Origin: Belliella pelovolcani
Lineage (GTDB): Bacteria; Bacteroidota; Bacteroidia; Cytophagales; Cyclobacteriaceae
Assembly (NCBI RefSeq): GCF_900156785.1
Contig: NZ_FTOP01000005.1
Coordinates: 1-64,000 of the forward strand
DNA length: 64,000 bases
Direction: 5' to 3'
In this document: positions 1 to 8,912 of the stretch, in pieces
Numbering within the stretch: the first letter of the stretch is position 1
Layout: each line of letters starts with the position of its first letter
The notes under the pieces: generated by a model
Databases searched by the model: none
What the model was told of the DNA's origin: nothing
The model's input: the letters and a program-made list of their open reading frames with translations, nothing else
Program-made: the position numbers and the translations under genes

Positions 1-117
1 AACTATACCACTAAAACCCACAGAGCAACAACAGGAACTTATCTCTATTATCATGAAAATTTAGAGTGGGTGTCCCATCGCACAAAACAGGAAAAAAACT
101 TATCGATTAGAAATTAA
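1..117 (+). CDS. 3' end of an unidentified protein (partial)
   Basis: Frame 1 is open from the first base to a TAA at 115-117 and gives 38 residues with ordinary composition, rich in Tyr, Thr and His. It is followed by a 76-bp gap before the next start. It is probably the C-terminus of a gene that begins outside the window. I do not recognise the family, and a chance open frame of this length cannot be excluded. Confidence 0.35.
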   Translation, partial: NYTTKTHRATTGTYLYYHENLEWVSHRTKQEKNLSIRN

Positions 118-193
118 TCAAAGGGTCATCTTAAATAGTTTGATTTTAACCATCAGTTACTTAATTTTCTAAAAATTTTACATCCAATCCATA

Positions 194-631
194 ATGTTAA
201 CCCTGACCGGACAAGAAATTGAAAAAATTGCAGGCTTACTGCAAAAGGGCATGATTTGTTTTTATCAATTGAATAACAAAAAAATACATCACTTGCCCGA
301 TGATGAGGATTACTTCAACTATGACCTCACGCCAGAAGAGGAAGATATCTTAGATGAAATAGAAGATAATCCCGACAACTATGCTGAGTTTACCAAGCCA
401 GAGCCTAACCAAGAGCATCAAATGATGGAGACGTTTATTGATCGCGTGGTCAAAGAAAAAGCTTTTCAAGACGAATTAGTCAATGCTTTGAGTAAACCAA
501 AAGCTGCGACAGCTTTCAAGTTTCTGATTGACGATTCAAAGTACAAAGACAGATGGGCTGAATATAAGCTTGACAAATACAAAGATTGGATTCTTGAGCA
601 AGTAGATGCTTATAATTTTGCAGATGAATAA
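194..631 (+). CDS. UPF0158 family protein
   Basis: A 145-residue acidic soluble protein with no signal peptide or membrane segment. The N-terminal half has a run of acidic residues (DDEDYFNYDLTPEEEDILDEI). The C-terminal half ends in a Trp/Tyr-rich helix with RWAEYK and YKDWILEQ, as expected for the UPF0158 family. The role of that family is not established. The gene appears monocistronic: it starts at ATG 194 and is closed by a strong hairpin directly after its stop. The family call comes from the overall pattern only. Confidence 0.7.
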   Translation: MLTLTGQEIEKIAGLLQKGMICFYQLNNKKIHHLPDDEDYFNYDLTPEEEDILDEIEDNPDNYAEFTKPEPNQEHQMMETFIDRVVKEKAFQDELVNALSKPKAATAFKFLIDDSKYKDRWAEYKLDKYKDWILEQVDAYNFADE

Positions 632-670
632 AAAACAAAGGGCTGTGATGTTCACAGCCCTTTGTTTTTT
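631..670. terminator. bidirectional terminator between UPF0158 gene and lipA
   Basis: A near-perfect inverted repeat (arms CAAAGGGCTGTGA / TCACAGCCCTTTG, 3-nt loop) is flanked by A5 on the left and T6 on the right. It can therefore end the upstream plus-strand gene and lipA, which converges from the minus strand. Confidence 0.85.
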
Positions 671-703
671 ATGTCCTTAGCTCTCTTTAAAGAACGTGGT
701 TTT

Positions 704-1582
704 TTAGACGTTTACATGTCTCTCGGCATGATAAGAAGATCTTACCAATGGGCCAGACTCCACATACTTCAAGCCTCTTTTTAATCCTTCTTCTCTATAC
801 ATAGCGAAAGTATCTGGGTGAATAAATTCAGCTACTTCAATATGCATTTTGGTAGGTTGAAGGTATTGACCAAGCGTAAGAATATCACAGCCATGTGCTG
901 CTAAATCATCCATCGCTTTGAATACTTCGTCTTGTTTTTCGCCAAGTCCAAGCATGATACCTGTTTTGGTTCTTTTACCATATTCTTTGGTCAATTTAAT
1001 CTGCTCTAAGGACCTAGCATACTTCGCTTGTGGTCTCACTCTTCTATAAAGACTCTCTACAGTTTCCATGTTGTGAGATACCACTTCTTGTCCACCGCTG
1101 ATCATCCTATACAATGCATCCCAGTTGGACTTCACATCGGGGATCAAAGTTTCAATGGTTGTCTCAGGAGAAAGATTTTTTGTCTCTACGACTGTTTGAT
1201 ACCAAATTTCAGCACCTTTATCTTTCAGTTCATCTCTATTGACAGAAGTGATAACGGCATGCTTGACTCCCATCAATTTGATTGCTTCTGCTACCCTTCT
1301 TGGCTCGTCTGTGTCATATTCTGGTGGTCTTCCTGTAGCTACTGCACAGAAGGAACAAGAGCGGGTACAGACGTTCCCTAAGATCATGAATGTGGCTGTG
1401 CCAGCACCCCAGCATTCACCCATATTGGGGCAATTCCCACTTTCACAAATTGTGTGTAATTTATGTTGATCTACGAGCTTTCTGACTTTGGCATATTCTT
1501 TTCCTACAGGCAGTTTCACCCTGAGCCAGTCAGGTTTTTTTCTTTTAGTTGCCTCTTCGGAAATTACTGGTAATTCGATCAT
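704..1582 (-). CDS. lipA: lipoyl synthase
   Basis: A radical SAM enzyme that inserts two sulfurs into protein-bound octanoyl groups to make the lipoyl cofactor of 2-oxoacid dehydrogenases and the glycine cleavage system. At 292 residues it has the usual length. Both iron-sulfur signatures are complete: the auxiliary cluster C46-x4-C51-x5-C57 and the radical SAM cluster C72-x3-C76-x2-C79. The family C-terminal segment with RSSYHAE follows. It starts at ATG 1582 with a short poorly conserved N-terminus. It stands alone on the minus strand, and no lipB lies beside it. Confidence 0.97.
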   Translation of the reverse strand: MIELPVISEEATKRKKPDWLRVKLPVGKEYAKVRKLVDQHKLHTICESGNCPNMGECWGAGTATFMILGNVCTRSCSFCAVATGRPPEYDTDEPRRVAEAIKLMGVKHAVITSVNRDELKDKGAEIWYQTVVETKNLSPETTIETLIPDVKSNWDALYRMISGGQEVVSHNMETVESLYRRVRPQAKYARSLEQIKLTKEYGKRTKTGIMLGLGEKQDEVFKAMDDLAAHGCDILTLGQYLQPTKMHIEVAEFIHPDTFAMYREEGLKRGLKYVESGPLVRSSYHAERHVNV

Positions 1583-1643
1583 CGCTTTTTCTTATTGATG
1601 GAGCAAAATTAAGGGTTAATGAAATAGAAACCCAATAGATTCC

Positions 1644-2375
1644 TTACTTCCTGTAGCCGTAGTACAAGGTGAAATAAGCAGATTGGAAAATCTGTCTATT
1701 CTCTGTTGTTGGCATCAGTTCAATTTCTTTGTTAAAACCCTCTAATTGGTAACCGAGTTCCAATCCAATGGCGCTAGATTTGAATGTACCAAACTCAAAG
1801 AAGAGCGCGGCTTTTGCATTTGCTCCAATGGCAAGCTCTGATTGACTTAGCCCTTCAAAAATTCTTCCTGGACCTAGTATGTTGAATCGGCTTTGATGAA
1901 CTTCAGGATTGTATTGTTCTCTGACTGTTTCAAGCCTATTCACAGCATATTCCACATAATAAGGAGCAATCAATCCTATCGAAGGTCCTACTGCTGCTAA
2001 GGCAGATATCTGAACTCCTTGTTGTGGTGCCTTTTTGAAAAATACAATCTCTCTTCCGTAATAAGGACGTATGGAATAGAGGTAGTTGGATTTCCCAAAA
2101 ATATAAGAGTTACCTAAAACGGTATTATATCGTACTTCTTTTGGGTTTTTGACATTGGCTAAGTCTAAACCAAAAAACTGGTATTTGTCTTCTTCAATTT
2201 GAAAACCAGCTTTGATAGAAAGCCCTCCAATCAATCCGCCATTCGTATTTTTATTGATGCCAAAAAATAACTCTCTTTCGTAGTCATAATTGCCAGCACC
2301 CTCTCTCTGGGCTTGACTGACCAGACTGATCAATGCCAAGATGCCTGTAAATAGATATTTTAATCCCTTTGTCAT
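1644..2375 (-). CDS. secreted protein, probable outer-membrane beta-barrel
   Basis: 243 residues beginning with a Sec signal peptide (hydrophobic core about residues 8-20, cleavage after SQAQ). The mature part has alternating aromatic/aliphatic strands (GLSIKAGFQI, SAIGLELGYQL) and ends in an aromatic-rich strand (AYFTLYYGYRK), typical of Bacteroidota outer-membrane barrels. No catalytic motif is visible and I cannot name the family. It lies 61 bp upstream of lipA on the same strand and could share its transcript. Confidence 0.65.
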   Translation of the reverse strand: MTKGLKYLFTGILALISLVSQAQREGAGNYDYERELFFGINKNTNGGLIGGLSIKAGFQIEEDKYQFFGLDLANVKNPKEVRYNTVLGNSYIFGKSNYLYSIRPYYGREIVFFKKAPQQGVQISALAAVGPSIGLIAPYYVEYAVNRLETVREQYNPEVHQSRFNILGPGRIFEGLSQSELAIGANAKAALFFEFGTFKSSAIGLELGYQLEGFNKEIELMPTTENRQIFQSAYFTLYYGYRK

Positions 2376-2442
2376 AGTTAGTCAGGAATTTAACGCTAAT
2401 TTTGGTTTCAAGTTATTTAACCGATAATAAAAGTAAGAGTTT

Positions 2443-2847
2443 ATGCCAACTATAAAAAGTTCATACTTAGGAAATCTCAGAACTGAGATGGAACACCTTC
2501 AGTCAATGACTAGAGTACTCACAGATGCCCCTGTAGATAACAATGGTAAAGGAGAGGCATTTTCCCCTACAGACCTTGTGGCTGCAGCTTTGGGGAGTTG
2601 CATGGTGACGATCATGGGAATCGTGGCAGAAAGAGAATCGGTTTCTTTGGATTCATTATCCTGGGAAATTACCAAAGTGATGAGTGCTAATCCTAGAAAA
2701 ATCGAAGAGATTATTGTTGATTTTTCTTGGGAAAAGCCCCTGCAAGATGAGAAAATCATTCAAAAATTGAAGAATGCTGCTAAAACATGTCCTGTTGCCT
2801 TAAGCTTGGATCCTGCTATTAAGCAGACGGTTAATTTTAATTTCTGA
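2443..2847 (+). CDS. OsmC family protein (peroxide-reductase-like)
   Basis: A 134-residue OsmC/Ohr-fold protein. Members reduce organic hydroperoxides with a pair of cysteines. The first conserved cysteine is in the helix motif AALGSCMVTIMG, and the second in KTCPVALSL near residue 117. The short N-terminal strands and the overall length fit the YhfA/OsmC group better than Ohr. It starts at ATG 2443, divergent from the minus-strand barrel gene. The physiological substrate cannot be read from sequence. Confidence 0.88.
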   Translation: MPTIKSSYLGNLRTEMEHLQSMTRVLTDAPVDNNGKGEAFSPTDLVAAALGSCMVTIMGIVAERESVSLDSLSWEITKVMSANPRKIEEIIVDFSWEKPLQDEKIIQKLKNAAKTCPVALSLDPAIKQTVNFNF

Positions 2848-2937
2848 TTTTCTTTCCAGTAATTTTTTTTTCTCTTGTAGCACTTTGGCTGATTCTTGCG
2901 TCTCGTATTTGAAGCAGGAAATTATTAATTCTATTCC

Positions 2938-3486
2938 TTGGAACAGCACCTGATAGAAAAAGCAAAAAATGGCGATAGAAAGGCTATAGAAATGCTTTAC
3001 AAGCAATTCTATGGCTATGCTATGAGTATTGCGCTCAGGTATTCTAATTCAAGAGATGAATCCTGCGAGATCGTCAATGATAGCTTCATGAAAATGTTTG
3101 ACAAACTCCACCAATATAATAAAGAAAATTCCTTCAAAGGGTGGTTTAGAAGAATCCTCGTCAATACTTCTATTGATTATTATAGGAAACAAGTCAAGCA
3201 CTTTGCCATCATGGATATAGATCAACTAGAAGTTGAAAGCCTCAATCCAGAAGTGATAGATCACCTTTCAAAAGAAGATATCCTGACTCTACTTAGAGAA
3301 CTGCCCGACATGCTCAGAATAGTATTCAATATGTACGAAATAGAAGGTTTCGCGCACAATGAAATCGGGGAACAACTAGGAATTCCTGCTAGCTCTTCAA
3401 GAGGCTACTTGGCTAGGGCAAAACAATGCTTAAGAGAAAAAATCTACGCTGTAAACCAAATCAACAATGAAGGAGCAGTTCGATAA
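2938..3486 (+). CDS. RNA polymerase sigma-70 family (ECF) sigma factor
   Basis: A 182-residue ECF-type sigma factor. Region 2 (about 4-75) has the core-binding stretch AIEMLYKQFYGYAMSIALRY and a GWFRRILVNTSIDYYRK segment. Region 4 (about 120-170) has the helix-turn-helix GFAHNEIGEQLGIPASSSRGYLARAK. The start must be TTG 2938, because a stop codon lies in frame at 2926-2928 and region 2 begins at once. It overlaps the next gene by 20 bp, so translation is probably coupled. The partner gene is a membrane protein likely to control it. Confidence 0.92.
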   Translation: MEQHLIEKAKNGDRKAIEMLYKQFYGYAMSIALRYSNSRDESCEIVNDSFMKMFDKLHQYNKENSFKGWFRRILVNTSIDYYRKQVKHFAIMDIDQLEVESLNPEVIDHLSKEDILTLLRELPDMLRIVFNMYEIEGFAHNEIGEQLGIPASSSRGYLARAKQCLREKIYAVNQINNEGAVR

Positions 3487-4852
3487 AAAACTTTCAAATA
3501 AAATAAAAAGTGCTTTTGAAGACCATCAAGAGCCCTTTGACCCACAAGCTTGGGAAAGCTTCTCTGCTGCTTATTTCAAGACAGGACTACCGGGAGGTAG
3601 GTCCATTTGGAAATGGTGGCTTTCAGGTATAGCTGCTTCTATTGCTTTAGCTTTTATGGTTTTTGCTTTGCTACCTACTGGAGATTTATCAGAAGATAAT
3701 TTTCACGTAAATGAAAATAAATCACTCAACCAAGAGGAATTAACTGACACAATTGATTCAAAAAATGATAATTCACCACGAAGTTTTGAGAAAAGGGAGA
3801 TAGGATCTACTAATAATTCACAGTCGACGAAAAACCAGACTATAGGTGATCCTAGCAAAAATATTGATCCTAACTCCGCTATTTTGGCAGATGTATCAAA
3901 TAAGGTCGTAAATCCTTCTGGGTTGCTCGTACAAAAAAATGAATCGTTGGCTTCTAACCTTAAAATCGATAGGACTCCTGATTTTAAGTTCGTAAGTCCG
4001 GATGATTCATTGAAACAAAATTCTTTGATTGGTTTAGAATTAAAAGCTTCTAAATCTGAAAAGCTAGACCTGATGACTTCCAAATTGATGGCGGAAGAAA
4101 GTCAGTTAGCTGAGAAAACCATTCAGCAATGGTTAGAAGAAGCTTCTAATGTTGATGACAGAGTTGTTGATAAGGCAAGTCAGTCTAACTTTAGGTTAGG
4201 ACTACTGTTGGCACCTCAGTCGATATCAAATGCGACACAAAATCTTAACCTTGGTGCAGGATTGATGTCAGAACTCTCCTTTAGTAAAAGACTGAAGCTT
4301 GATATGGGGGTTTCTTATGCTCGTCACAGCATGAATCCGGCTGTGAACTCTCAGGTAATGGCTGCAAATAGTGATTTTGTTCAAGCAGCTGATAGTAGAT
4401 TGGCAAATTTTAGTAATAATTTTGTAAACGCTAGTTACGAGCTAAGTTTTGGACAACTGGAACTTCCTGTCAATCTGAAGTATAAAATTGTAGATAAGGA
4501 AAAAGCAGATGTATATCTAATAACAGGAATTTCTAATATGGTGTATTTGAATCAAAGAAATACAGGGACCTTTACGGCGGCTAATTTCAATACTCTTGGA
4601 TTGATGACTGGAGACCAGACTGTTCAACGATTTACTGAGACAGCAACACCCAGTGATGTATCTGATGGAGCGGGATCAAATGTGGGACAATTACTAAATT
4701 TATCTTTTGGCTATGAGCATAATTTAAAGAATGGCACGTTTTTGTCTTTAGAGCCTTTCTATAAAATGTCCTTGGGAGGGCAGACTTTCGTCAACCAACA
4801 ATTTGGAATCGGCGGTCTTAACCTTAGAATGAATTTCCAATTTAAAAAGTAA
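3467..4852 (+). CDS. anti-sigma-like membrane protein with C-terminal outer-membrane-barrel-like domain
   Basis: 461 residues. Residues 1-45 are short, charged and cytoplasmic-looking (the usual position of an anti-sigma segment). One membrane span lies at about 46-68 (WKWWLSGIAASIALAFMVFALLP). Residues 70-230 are a long Ser/Asn/Lys-rich linker. The last ~225 residues look like an outer-membrane barrel of the PorT/OMP_b-brl type, ending LRMNFQFKK. It starts inside the sigma gene (20-bp overlap). The single-span-plus-barrel layout suggests it links envelope state to the ECF factor, but the anti-sigma role is inferred from context. Confidence 0.7.
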   Translation: MKEQFDKKLSNKIKSAFEDHQEPFDPQAWESFSAAYFKTGLPGGRSIWKWWLSGIAASIALAFMVFALLPTGDLSEDNFHVNENKSLNQEELTDTIDSKNDNSPRSFEKREIGSTNNSQSTKNQTIGDPSKNIDPNSAILADVSNKVVNPSGLLVQKNESLASNLKIDRTPDFKFVSPDDSLKQNSLIGLELKASKSEKLDLMTSKLMAEESQLAEKTIQQWLEEASNVDDRVVDKASQSNFRLGLLLAPQSISNATQNLNLGAGLMSELSFSKRLKLDMGVSYARHSMNPAVNSQVMAANSDFVQAADSRLANFSNNFVNASYELSFGQLELPVNLKYKIVDKEKADVYLITGISNMVYLNQRNTGTFTAANFNTLGLMTGDQTVQRFTETATPSDVSDGAGSNVGQLLNLSFGYEHNLKNGTFLSLEPFYKMSLGGQTFVNQQFGIGGLNLRMNFQFKK

Positions 4853-4861
4853 GTATACTGT

Positions 4862-5812
4862 ATGAAATTATTAAAACTGTCAGCAATGACGTTTCTGCTG
4901 GCGACAATGGTAGCCTGTTTGCCTGATAACGACTCTGATTATGAGAAGATTGTCGAGAGAGATAATAGACTCCTTAAGGATTATTTAGATAGAAATGGGA
5001 TTAATGCCATTGAGAATCCATTAGGATTTTTTTATCAAAAAGTAGAAACCAATGATGTAGGAAATCAGATTGTGAATAATGACGTGGTTGGGATTTATTA
5101 TGAAATCAAAACTACCGATGGGCAATTGATCGACTCTTACCTTGATGAGAATAAAAAACCAAGATTATACAAGCACAATGATGGTGGTCTTGTTCCAAGG
5201 GTAATCAACTTCGCCTCAGGAATTGCAAAGGAGGGAGAGACATTAATGATTTACTCACCTTCTTATTTGGCATATCAGCAATACAGTTTTGAACAACTGA
5301 TCAATGAAAATTCAAATCTTGTCATCAAGGTGAAATATGCCCAAGTATTTGATAATGATGAGATTAAAATCATGGAGCGAGAAATCATTGAAGACTACTT
5401 AGCAGATAGTGATCTAAAAGACTTTGAAGTCACTGAGAATGGGATCTTTATCAAGATCATTGGTGAAGGAGAGGGTGAAAAAGCAGCAGCAACAGGTGAT
5501 GTTGTAGCCTTTGAATTTGAATTAAAACAACTCGGTGAGGATATTGCGATTTCTAAAACGAATAACAATTCACCGATTACTGCAAAAGTAGGAGAGCAAG
5601 GCAACTTAGATTTTCTTAACCAAGTATTAAAAGACCGAAAAGCAGAGCAAGAAATAGAAGTCTATGTGCCTTCCCATTTAGCATTTGGAGGATCCACACA
5701 GGTTTTTCCTTTTGCTATCAGAAGAGATTTGTTTCTCAGGGGAGCATTGGGGACTGGAGCCCGACCTTATGAACCGATTTATTTCAAAGCAAAAATTAAA
5801 GAAGTAAGATAA
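4862..5812 (+). CDS. FKBP-type peptidyl-prolyl isomerase-like lipoprotein
   Basis: 316 residues with a lipoprotein signal (lipobox ATMVAC, Cys 19). Two degenerate FKBP-like units follow. The first, about 60-165, has NNDVVGIYYEIKTTDGQLIDS. The second, about 185-316, has GDVVAFEFEL, VPSHLAFGG and PIYFKAKIKEV. VPSHLAFGG matches the FKBP pattern (P-x-x-L-A-Y/F-G). It lies 9 bp after the anti-sigma-like gene, so a sigma/anti-sigma/FKBP operon is likely, serving periplasmic protein folding. Several active-site aromatics seem replaced, so isomerase activity is not certain. Confidence 0.75.
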   Translation: MKLLKLSAMTFLLATMVACLPDNDSDYEKIVERDNRLLKDYLDRNGINAIENPLGFFYQKVETNDVGNQIVNNDVVGIYYEIKTTDGQLIDSYLDENKKPRLYKHNDGGLVPRVINFASGIAKEGETLMIYSPSYLAYQQYSFEQLINENSNLVIKVKYAQVFDNDEIKIMEREIIEDYLADSDLKDFEVTENGIFIKIIGEGEGEKAAATGDVVAFEFELKQLGEDIAISKTNNNSPITAKVGEQGNLDFLNQVLKDRKAEQEIEVYVPSHLAFGGSTQVFPFAIRRDLFLRGALGTGARPYEPIYFKAKIKEVR

Positions 5813-5820
5813 ATTTTATG

Positions 5821-5846
5821 TCCCCTCTATTCGAGGGGATTTTTTT
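5821..5846 (+). terminator. Rho-independent terminator after the FKBP gene
   Basis: Stem TCCCCTC / GAGGGGA with a 5-nt loop followed by seven T residues, 9 bp after the stop codon. It closes the operon that starts with the sigma factor. Confidence 0.88.
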
Positions 5847-5909
5847 ATTATGGGCTTACTTTTTGTTTTGTGGCCTACATTTTTGAATTTTGTTGTTCTA
5901 TAAACCCAA

Positions 5910-6824
5910 ATGAATATGAGCTTTCTTTTTAATAGTTTCTCAGGATGGAAGCAATACTGCCTGGACCATAATATTAGCCTGTATGAGGCTGTCATAGAAT
6001 ATGAGATTGCCCAAAGAGGAAAAGAGGAGCAAGCTATATGGGATGGTCTTCTAGCGGCTTATCAGGTCATGAGGGATGCTGTAGAGACAGGTCTTAGGGA
6101 AGAGATGACATCTAGATCTGGCATGATCAACAATGGTGCAAAAAAGGTATACAAGCATCCTGTAGCAGTACTCTCTCCAGAATTCCAAAAGTTGATATCA
6201 AGAGCCTTAGCAGCTAAAGAAGTTAATTCTTGTATGGGTAGAGTGGTCGCAGCACCGACTGCGGGTGCTTCTGGGATTTTACCAGGTACATTATATACTT
6301 TACAAGAAATTCACAGGCTTTCTGATAGGTCTATTTTGGAGGGATTGCTAATTGGAGCAGGAATTGCCTTAATCATAGAAGAAAAAGCGTCTCTAGCTGG
6401 AGCTGTAGGAGGCTGTCAAGCAGAAACTGGTTCTGCGGCAGCCATGGCTGCAGGGGCTATGGTTCACTGTTTAGGCGGGACAGTTGATCAGATCTTCAAT
6501 GCAGTAGCCATTACAATTCAGTGTATGCTAGGTCTAGTATGTGACCCTGTAGCAGGCTTAGTAGAAGTACCCTGCGTAGTTAGAAATGCGAGTGCCGCAG
6601 CTATAGCCAATAGTTCTGCCCAGATAGCACTAGCAGATGTAAGTGCAGTGATTCCAGTAGATGAATGTGTAGATGCCATGGGGGAAATTGGTGCAAGTAT
6701 GGAAAGTAAATACAAAGAAACTGCTATGGGAGGTCTAGCAGCTACATTGACAGGACAGGATATCTCGAAGCGGGTTTTGATTCAGGACATCGAAATGCTT
6801 CCAGACGAAGATCTACCTGAGTAA
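5910..6824 (+). CDS. sdaAA: L-serine ammonia-lyase, iron-sulfur-dependent, alpha subunit
   Basis: Deaminates L-serine to pyruvate and ammonia with a [4Fe-4S] cluster. At 304 residues it corresponds to the alpha (catalytic) subunit of the two-subunit enzyme. The family motifs are present: SCMGRVVAAPTAGASGILPG, GGCQAETGSAAAMAAGA and LGLVCDPVAGLVEVPC, which supply the conserved cysteines. No beta subunit lies beside it, so that gene should be elsewhere. The start could be ATG 5910 or ATG 5916. Its last 12 bp overlap the end of the convergent membrane-protein gene. Confidence 0.93.
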   Translation: MNMSFLFNSFSGWKQYCLDHNISLYEAVIEYEIAQRGKEEQAIWDGLLAAYQVMRDAVETGLREEMTSRSGMINNGAKKVYKHPVAVLSPEFQKLISRALAAKEVNSCMGRVVAAPTAGASGILPGTLYTLQEIHRLSDRSILEGLLIGAGIALIIEEKASLAGAVGGCQAETGSAAAMAAGAMVHCLGGTVDQIFNAVAITIQCMLGLVCDPVAGLVEVPCVVRNASAAAIANSSAQIALADVSAVIPVDECVDAMGEIGASMESKYKETAMGGLAATLTGQDISKRVLIQDIEMLPDEDLPE

Positions 6825-7271
6825 ATCCCCTATCATTGGAATGGCGAGAATTTGCTGAATACTTGCTCCAAGAATAATAGCCCAAAATAGACCACTAATA
6901 AACATATAAGTAAATACCTTTTTCTTCTCTACTCGGAATGCGGTCATTACGATGGTACCACCTACAGGTGTGAGAAACATTGGTGTGATGGCTGCTATAC
7001 CTATAGGGCCAAATTTCTGCCATACTTTTACGATTCTTCTAGAGCTTTTGGAGAATCGTTTTTTCTTATTCTGGATATTTATCGTCCAGTTTTTTTTGAT
7101 CCACTCACCCAGATAAGTTAATGAAAACACAGTGGTCATCAAGCCTCCAACTGTGACTATAATGATTTCCCATAGACTATAGCCTGCTGCAGAGCCCAAT
7201 ATTGGGCCGGCGACAAATTTGAACAAGCAAGAAATGTAGATCACCAAAAATTTGATCAAATATTCTATCAT
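6813..7271 (-). CDS. small multi-pass membrane protein
   Basis: 152 residues with about four hydrophobic segments and a central basic loop (KKNWTINIQNKKKRFSKSSRR). The stretch KFGPIGIAAITPMFLTPVGGTIVMTAFRV recalls the loop-helix pattern of DedA/VTT or small multidrug-export (COG2426-like) proteins. The match is too loose to name a family. It overlaps the antiporter gene start-to-stop by 4 bp and is the last gene of the upp-antiporter operon, so it may serve membrane transport or homeostasis. Confidence 0.6.
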   Translation of the reverse strand: MIEYLIKFLVIYISCLFKFVAGPILGSAAGYSLWEIIIVTVGGLMTTVFSLTYLGEWIKKNWTINIQNKKKRFSKSSRRIVKVWQKFGPIGIAAITPMFLTPVGGTIVMTAFRVEKKKVFTYMFISGLFWAIILGASIQQILAIPMIGDLLR

Positions 7272-8191
7272 AAAATTGTATAGATATAAATTAAATAAGC
7301 AAACAACAAGACACCACCCTCGATCCTTGAAATGTTTAGCTTACTTTTGAGAATAGGGAAGAGTAAAAGTGTCAGCCCTATCATCCAAATAAAATCACTT
7401 TTCAAGAATTGATCGGACACAGGAATAGGTTGAACTATTGCCGTGATGCCAATAATACCCAATACATTCATGATGTTACTACCAAGTATGTTACCGATAG
7501 CGATATCAGTTTTTTTATTGAATGCCGCAATGACAGACGTTGTGAGTTCTGGTAAGCTCGTGCCAATAGCAATGACTGTGATACCAATCACCCTTTCGCT
7601 GACACCAAACTTTCGTGAGATCTCTACCGCAGAATCTACAAATAAATCCGACCCATAGTAAAGGCCTAACACCCCGACTAAAATCAATAGAATAGCCTTA
7701 AGACTACTATAATTAACATTGATGTCTCCTTGTGATTCTTCAGAATTGGTTCCTTTTAATTTTTTATAAATGTAAAGGTTTACAGCAATCAAAAGAATTG
7801 TCAAAAGGATGCCTTCTAATCGAGAAACTTCCTGATTAAGAGCAATTAAATAGAATAATACAGCGGAGATCAGGGCGAAAAAATAATCAAGTTTGAGGAC
7901 TGATAGATGTAAAGCAATGGGATAAAGAATAGCACTAATTCCCAAGACCAAGGAAATGTTAGCAATATTGGACCCCACTACATTTCCTATTGCAATGTCA
8001 CTTGTGCCTTTAAGAGCGGCATTGACACTCACTAAGAGCTCTGGAGCAGAAGTCCCAAAGGCTACTATCGTCAAACCAATCAAGCCAGCACTCAATCCTA
8101 GCTTGATAGCAATCGCAGAAGCCCCATCTACCAAGAACTTACCTCCAAGCAGAAGAATGACTAGCCCTAAAATTAAAATTATATAAACCAT
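7268..8191 (-). CDS. calcium/sodium antiporter (CaCA superfamily, YrbG-like)
   Basis: A 307-residue inner-membrane protein with about ten spans built as two inverted repeats. Each repeat carries the ion-binding alpha motif: GTSAPELLVS ... DIAIGNVVGSNIAN in the first half, and GTSLPELTTS ... DIAIGNILGSNIMN in the second. This is the hallmark of K+-independent Ca2+/Na+ exchangers of the YrbG family. It starts 2 bp after the upp stop and overlaps the following small membrane protein by 4 bp, so the three genes form one operon. Ion specificity is inferred from the family. Confidence 0.93.
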   Translation of the reverse strand: MVYIILILGLVILLLGGKFLVDGASAIAIKLGLSAGLIGLTIVAFGTSAPELLVSVNAALKGTSDIAIGNVVGSNIANISLVLGISAILYPIALHLSVLKLDYFFALISAVLFYLIALNQEVSRLEGILLTILLIAVNLYIYKKLKGTNSEESQGDINVNYSSLKAILLILVGVLGLYYGSDLFVDSAVEISRKFGVSERVIGITVIAIGTSLPELTTSVIAAFNKKTDIAIGNILGSNIMNVLGIIGITAIVQPIPVSDQFLKSDFIWMIGLTLLLFPILKSKLNISRIEGGVLLFAYLIYIYTIL

Positions 8192-8193
8192 AA

Positions 8194-8844
8194 TTACAGT
8201 TTCTCACCGAATGCTAAATCACCAGCATCTCCCAAACCTGGAACAATATAAGAGTTGGAGTTCAGTTTTTCATCTAGAGCACATGTCCACAATTTATAAG
8301 GAAGCTTGATGTTTTGCTCTAAATAGGCAACACCTTCGGGTGCTGCTATGACTGAAGCAATATGAATCATCTTTGGCAGGCCATTTTTCTGAAGGTTTTC
8401 TATACTTTTTAGAAAAGATTTCCCAGTAGCTAACATGGGGTCAATCAATATAACTTCTTTCCCATCAATGTTTGGAGCAGCTTGATAAAGCAAGCTGATT
8501 TCTATTTCAGCCCCACCTTTTACTTCTTCAGTTCTGTAAGCTCCTATAAATCCAGAATCAGCGTGGTCATATATGTTCAGAAAGCCTTGATAAAAGGGCA
8601 TCGCTGCTCTTAAAACACTGATCAGAATAGGTTGATCAGAAATTAAATTTATACTGGTGTCTTTCAGAGGAGTCGTGATTGATGTTTGCTTGAAGCTTAG
8701 TGATTTGGATATCTCGTAAGCTAATAACTCTCCCAGTCGCTCTATATTTTTTCTAAAACGAAGCCTATCATGCTGCACTTCGACATTCCTTATCTCTGCC
8801 AAATATGTATTGGCTATACTGTTTTGCTGATTGAGTATAAACAT
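8194..8844 (-). CDS. upp: uracil phosphoribosyltransferase
   Basis: Salvages uracil to UMP with PRPP. 216 residues, the normal size. It shows the PRPP-binding loop (VILIDPMLATGKS), the preceding substrate region (ISVLRAAMPFYQGFL) and the uracil-binding C-terminal part (GLGDAGDLAFGEKL). It is the first gene of a minus-strand operon with the antiporter and small membrane protein, and is separated from the upstream porin gene by a terminator. Confidence 0.96.
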   Translation of the reverse strand: MFILNQQNSIANTYLAEIRNVEVQHDRLRFRKNIERLGELLAYEISKSLSFKQTSITTPLKDTSINLISDQPILISVLRAAMPFYQGFLNIYDHADSGFIGAYRTEEVKGGAEIEISLLYQAAPNIDGKEVILIDPMLATGKSFLKSIENLQKNGLPKMIHIASVIAAPEGVAYLEQNIKLPYKLWTCALDEKLNSNSYIVPGLGDAGDLAFGEKL

Positions 8845-8864
8845 AGCTGTGGAATTTGGGCATA

Positions 8865-8889
8865 AAAAAACCCGACCATAAAGATCGGG
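8865..8889 (-). terminator. terminator of the OmpA-like porin gene
   Basis: On the minus strand an inverted repeat (arms CCCGATC / GGTCGGG, one G-T pair) is followed by a run of T residues. It lies between the porin stop and the upp start. Confidence 0.85.
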
Positions 8890-8912
8890 TTTTATATTGA
8901 AATATTAGAATC

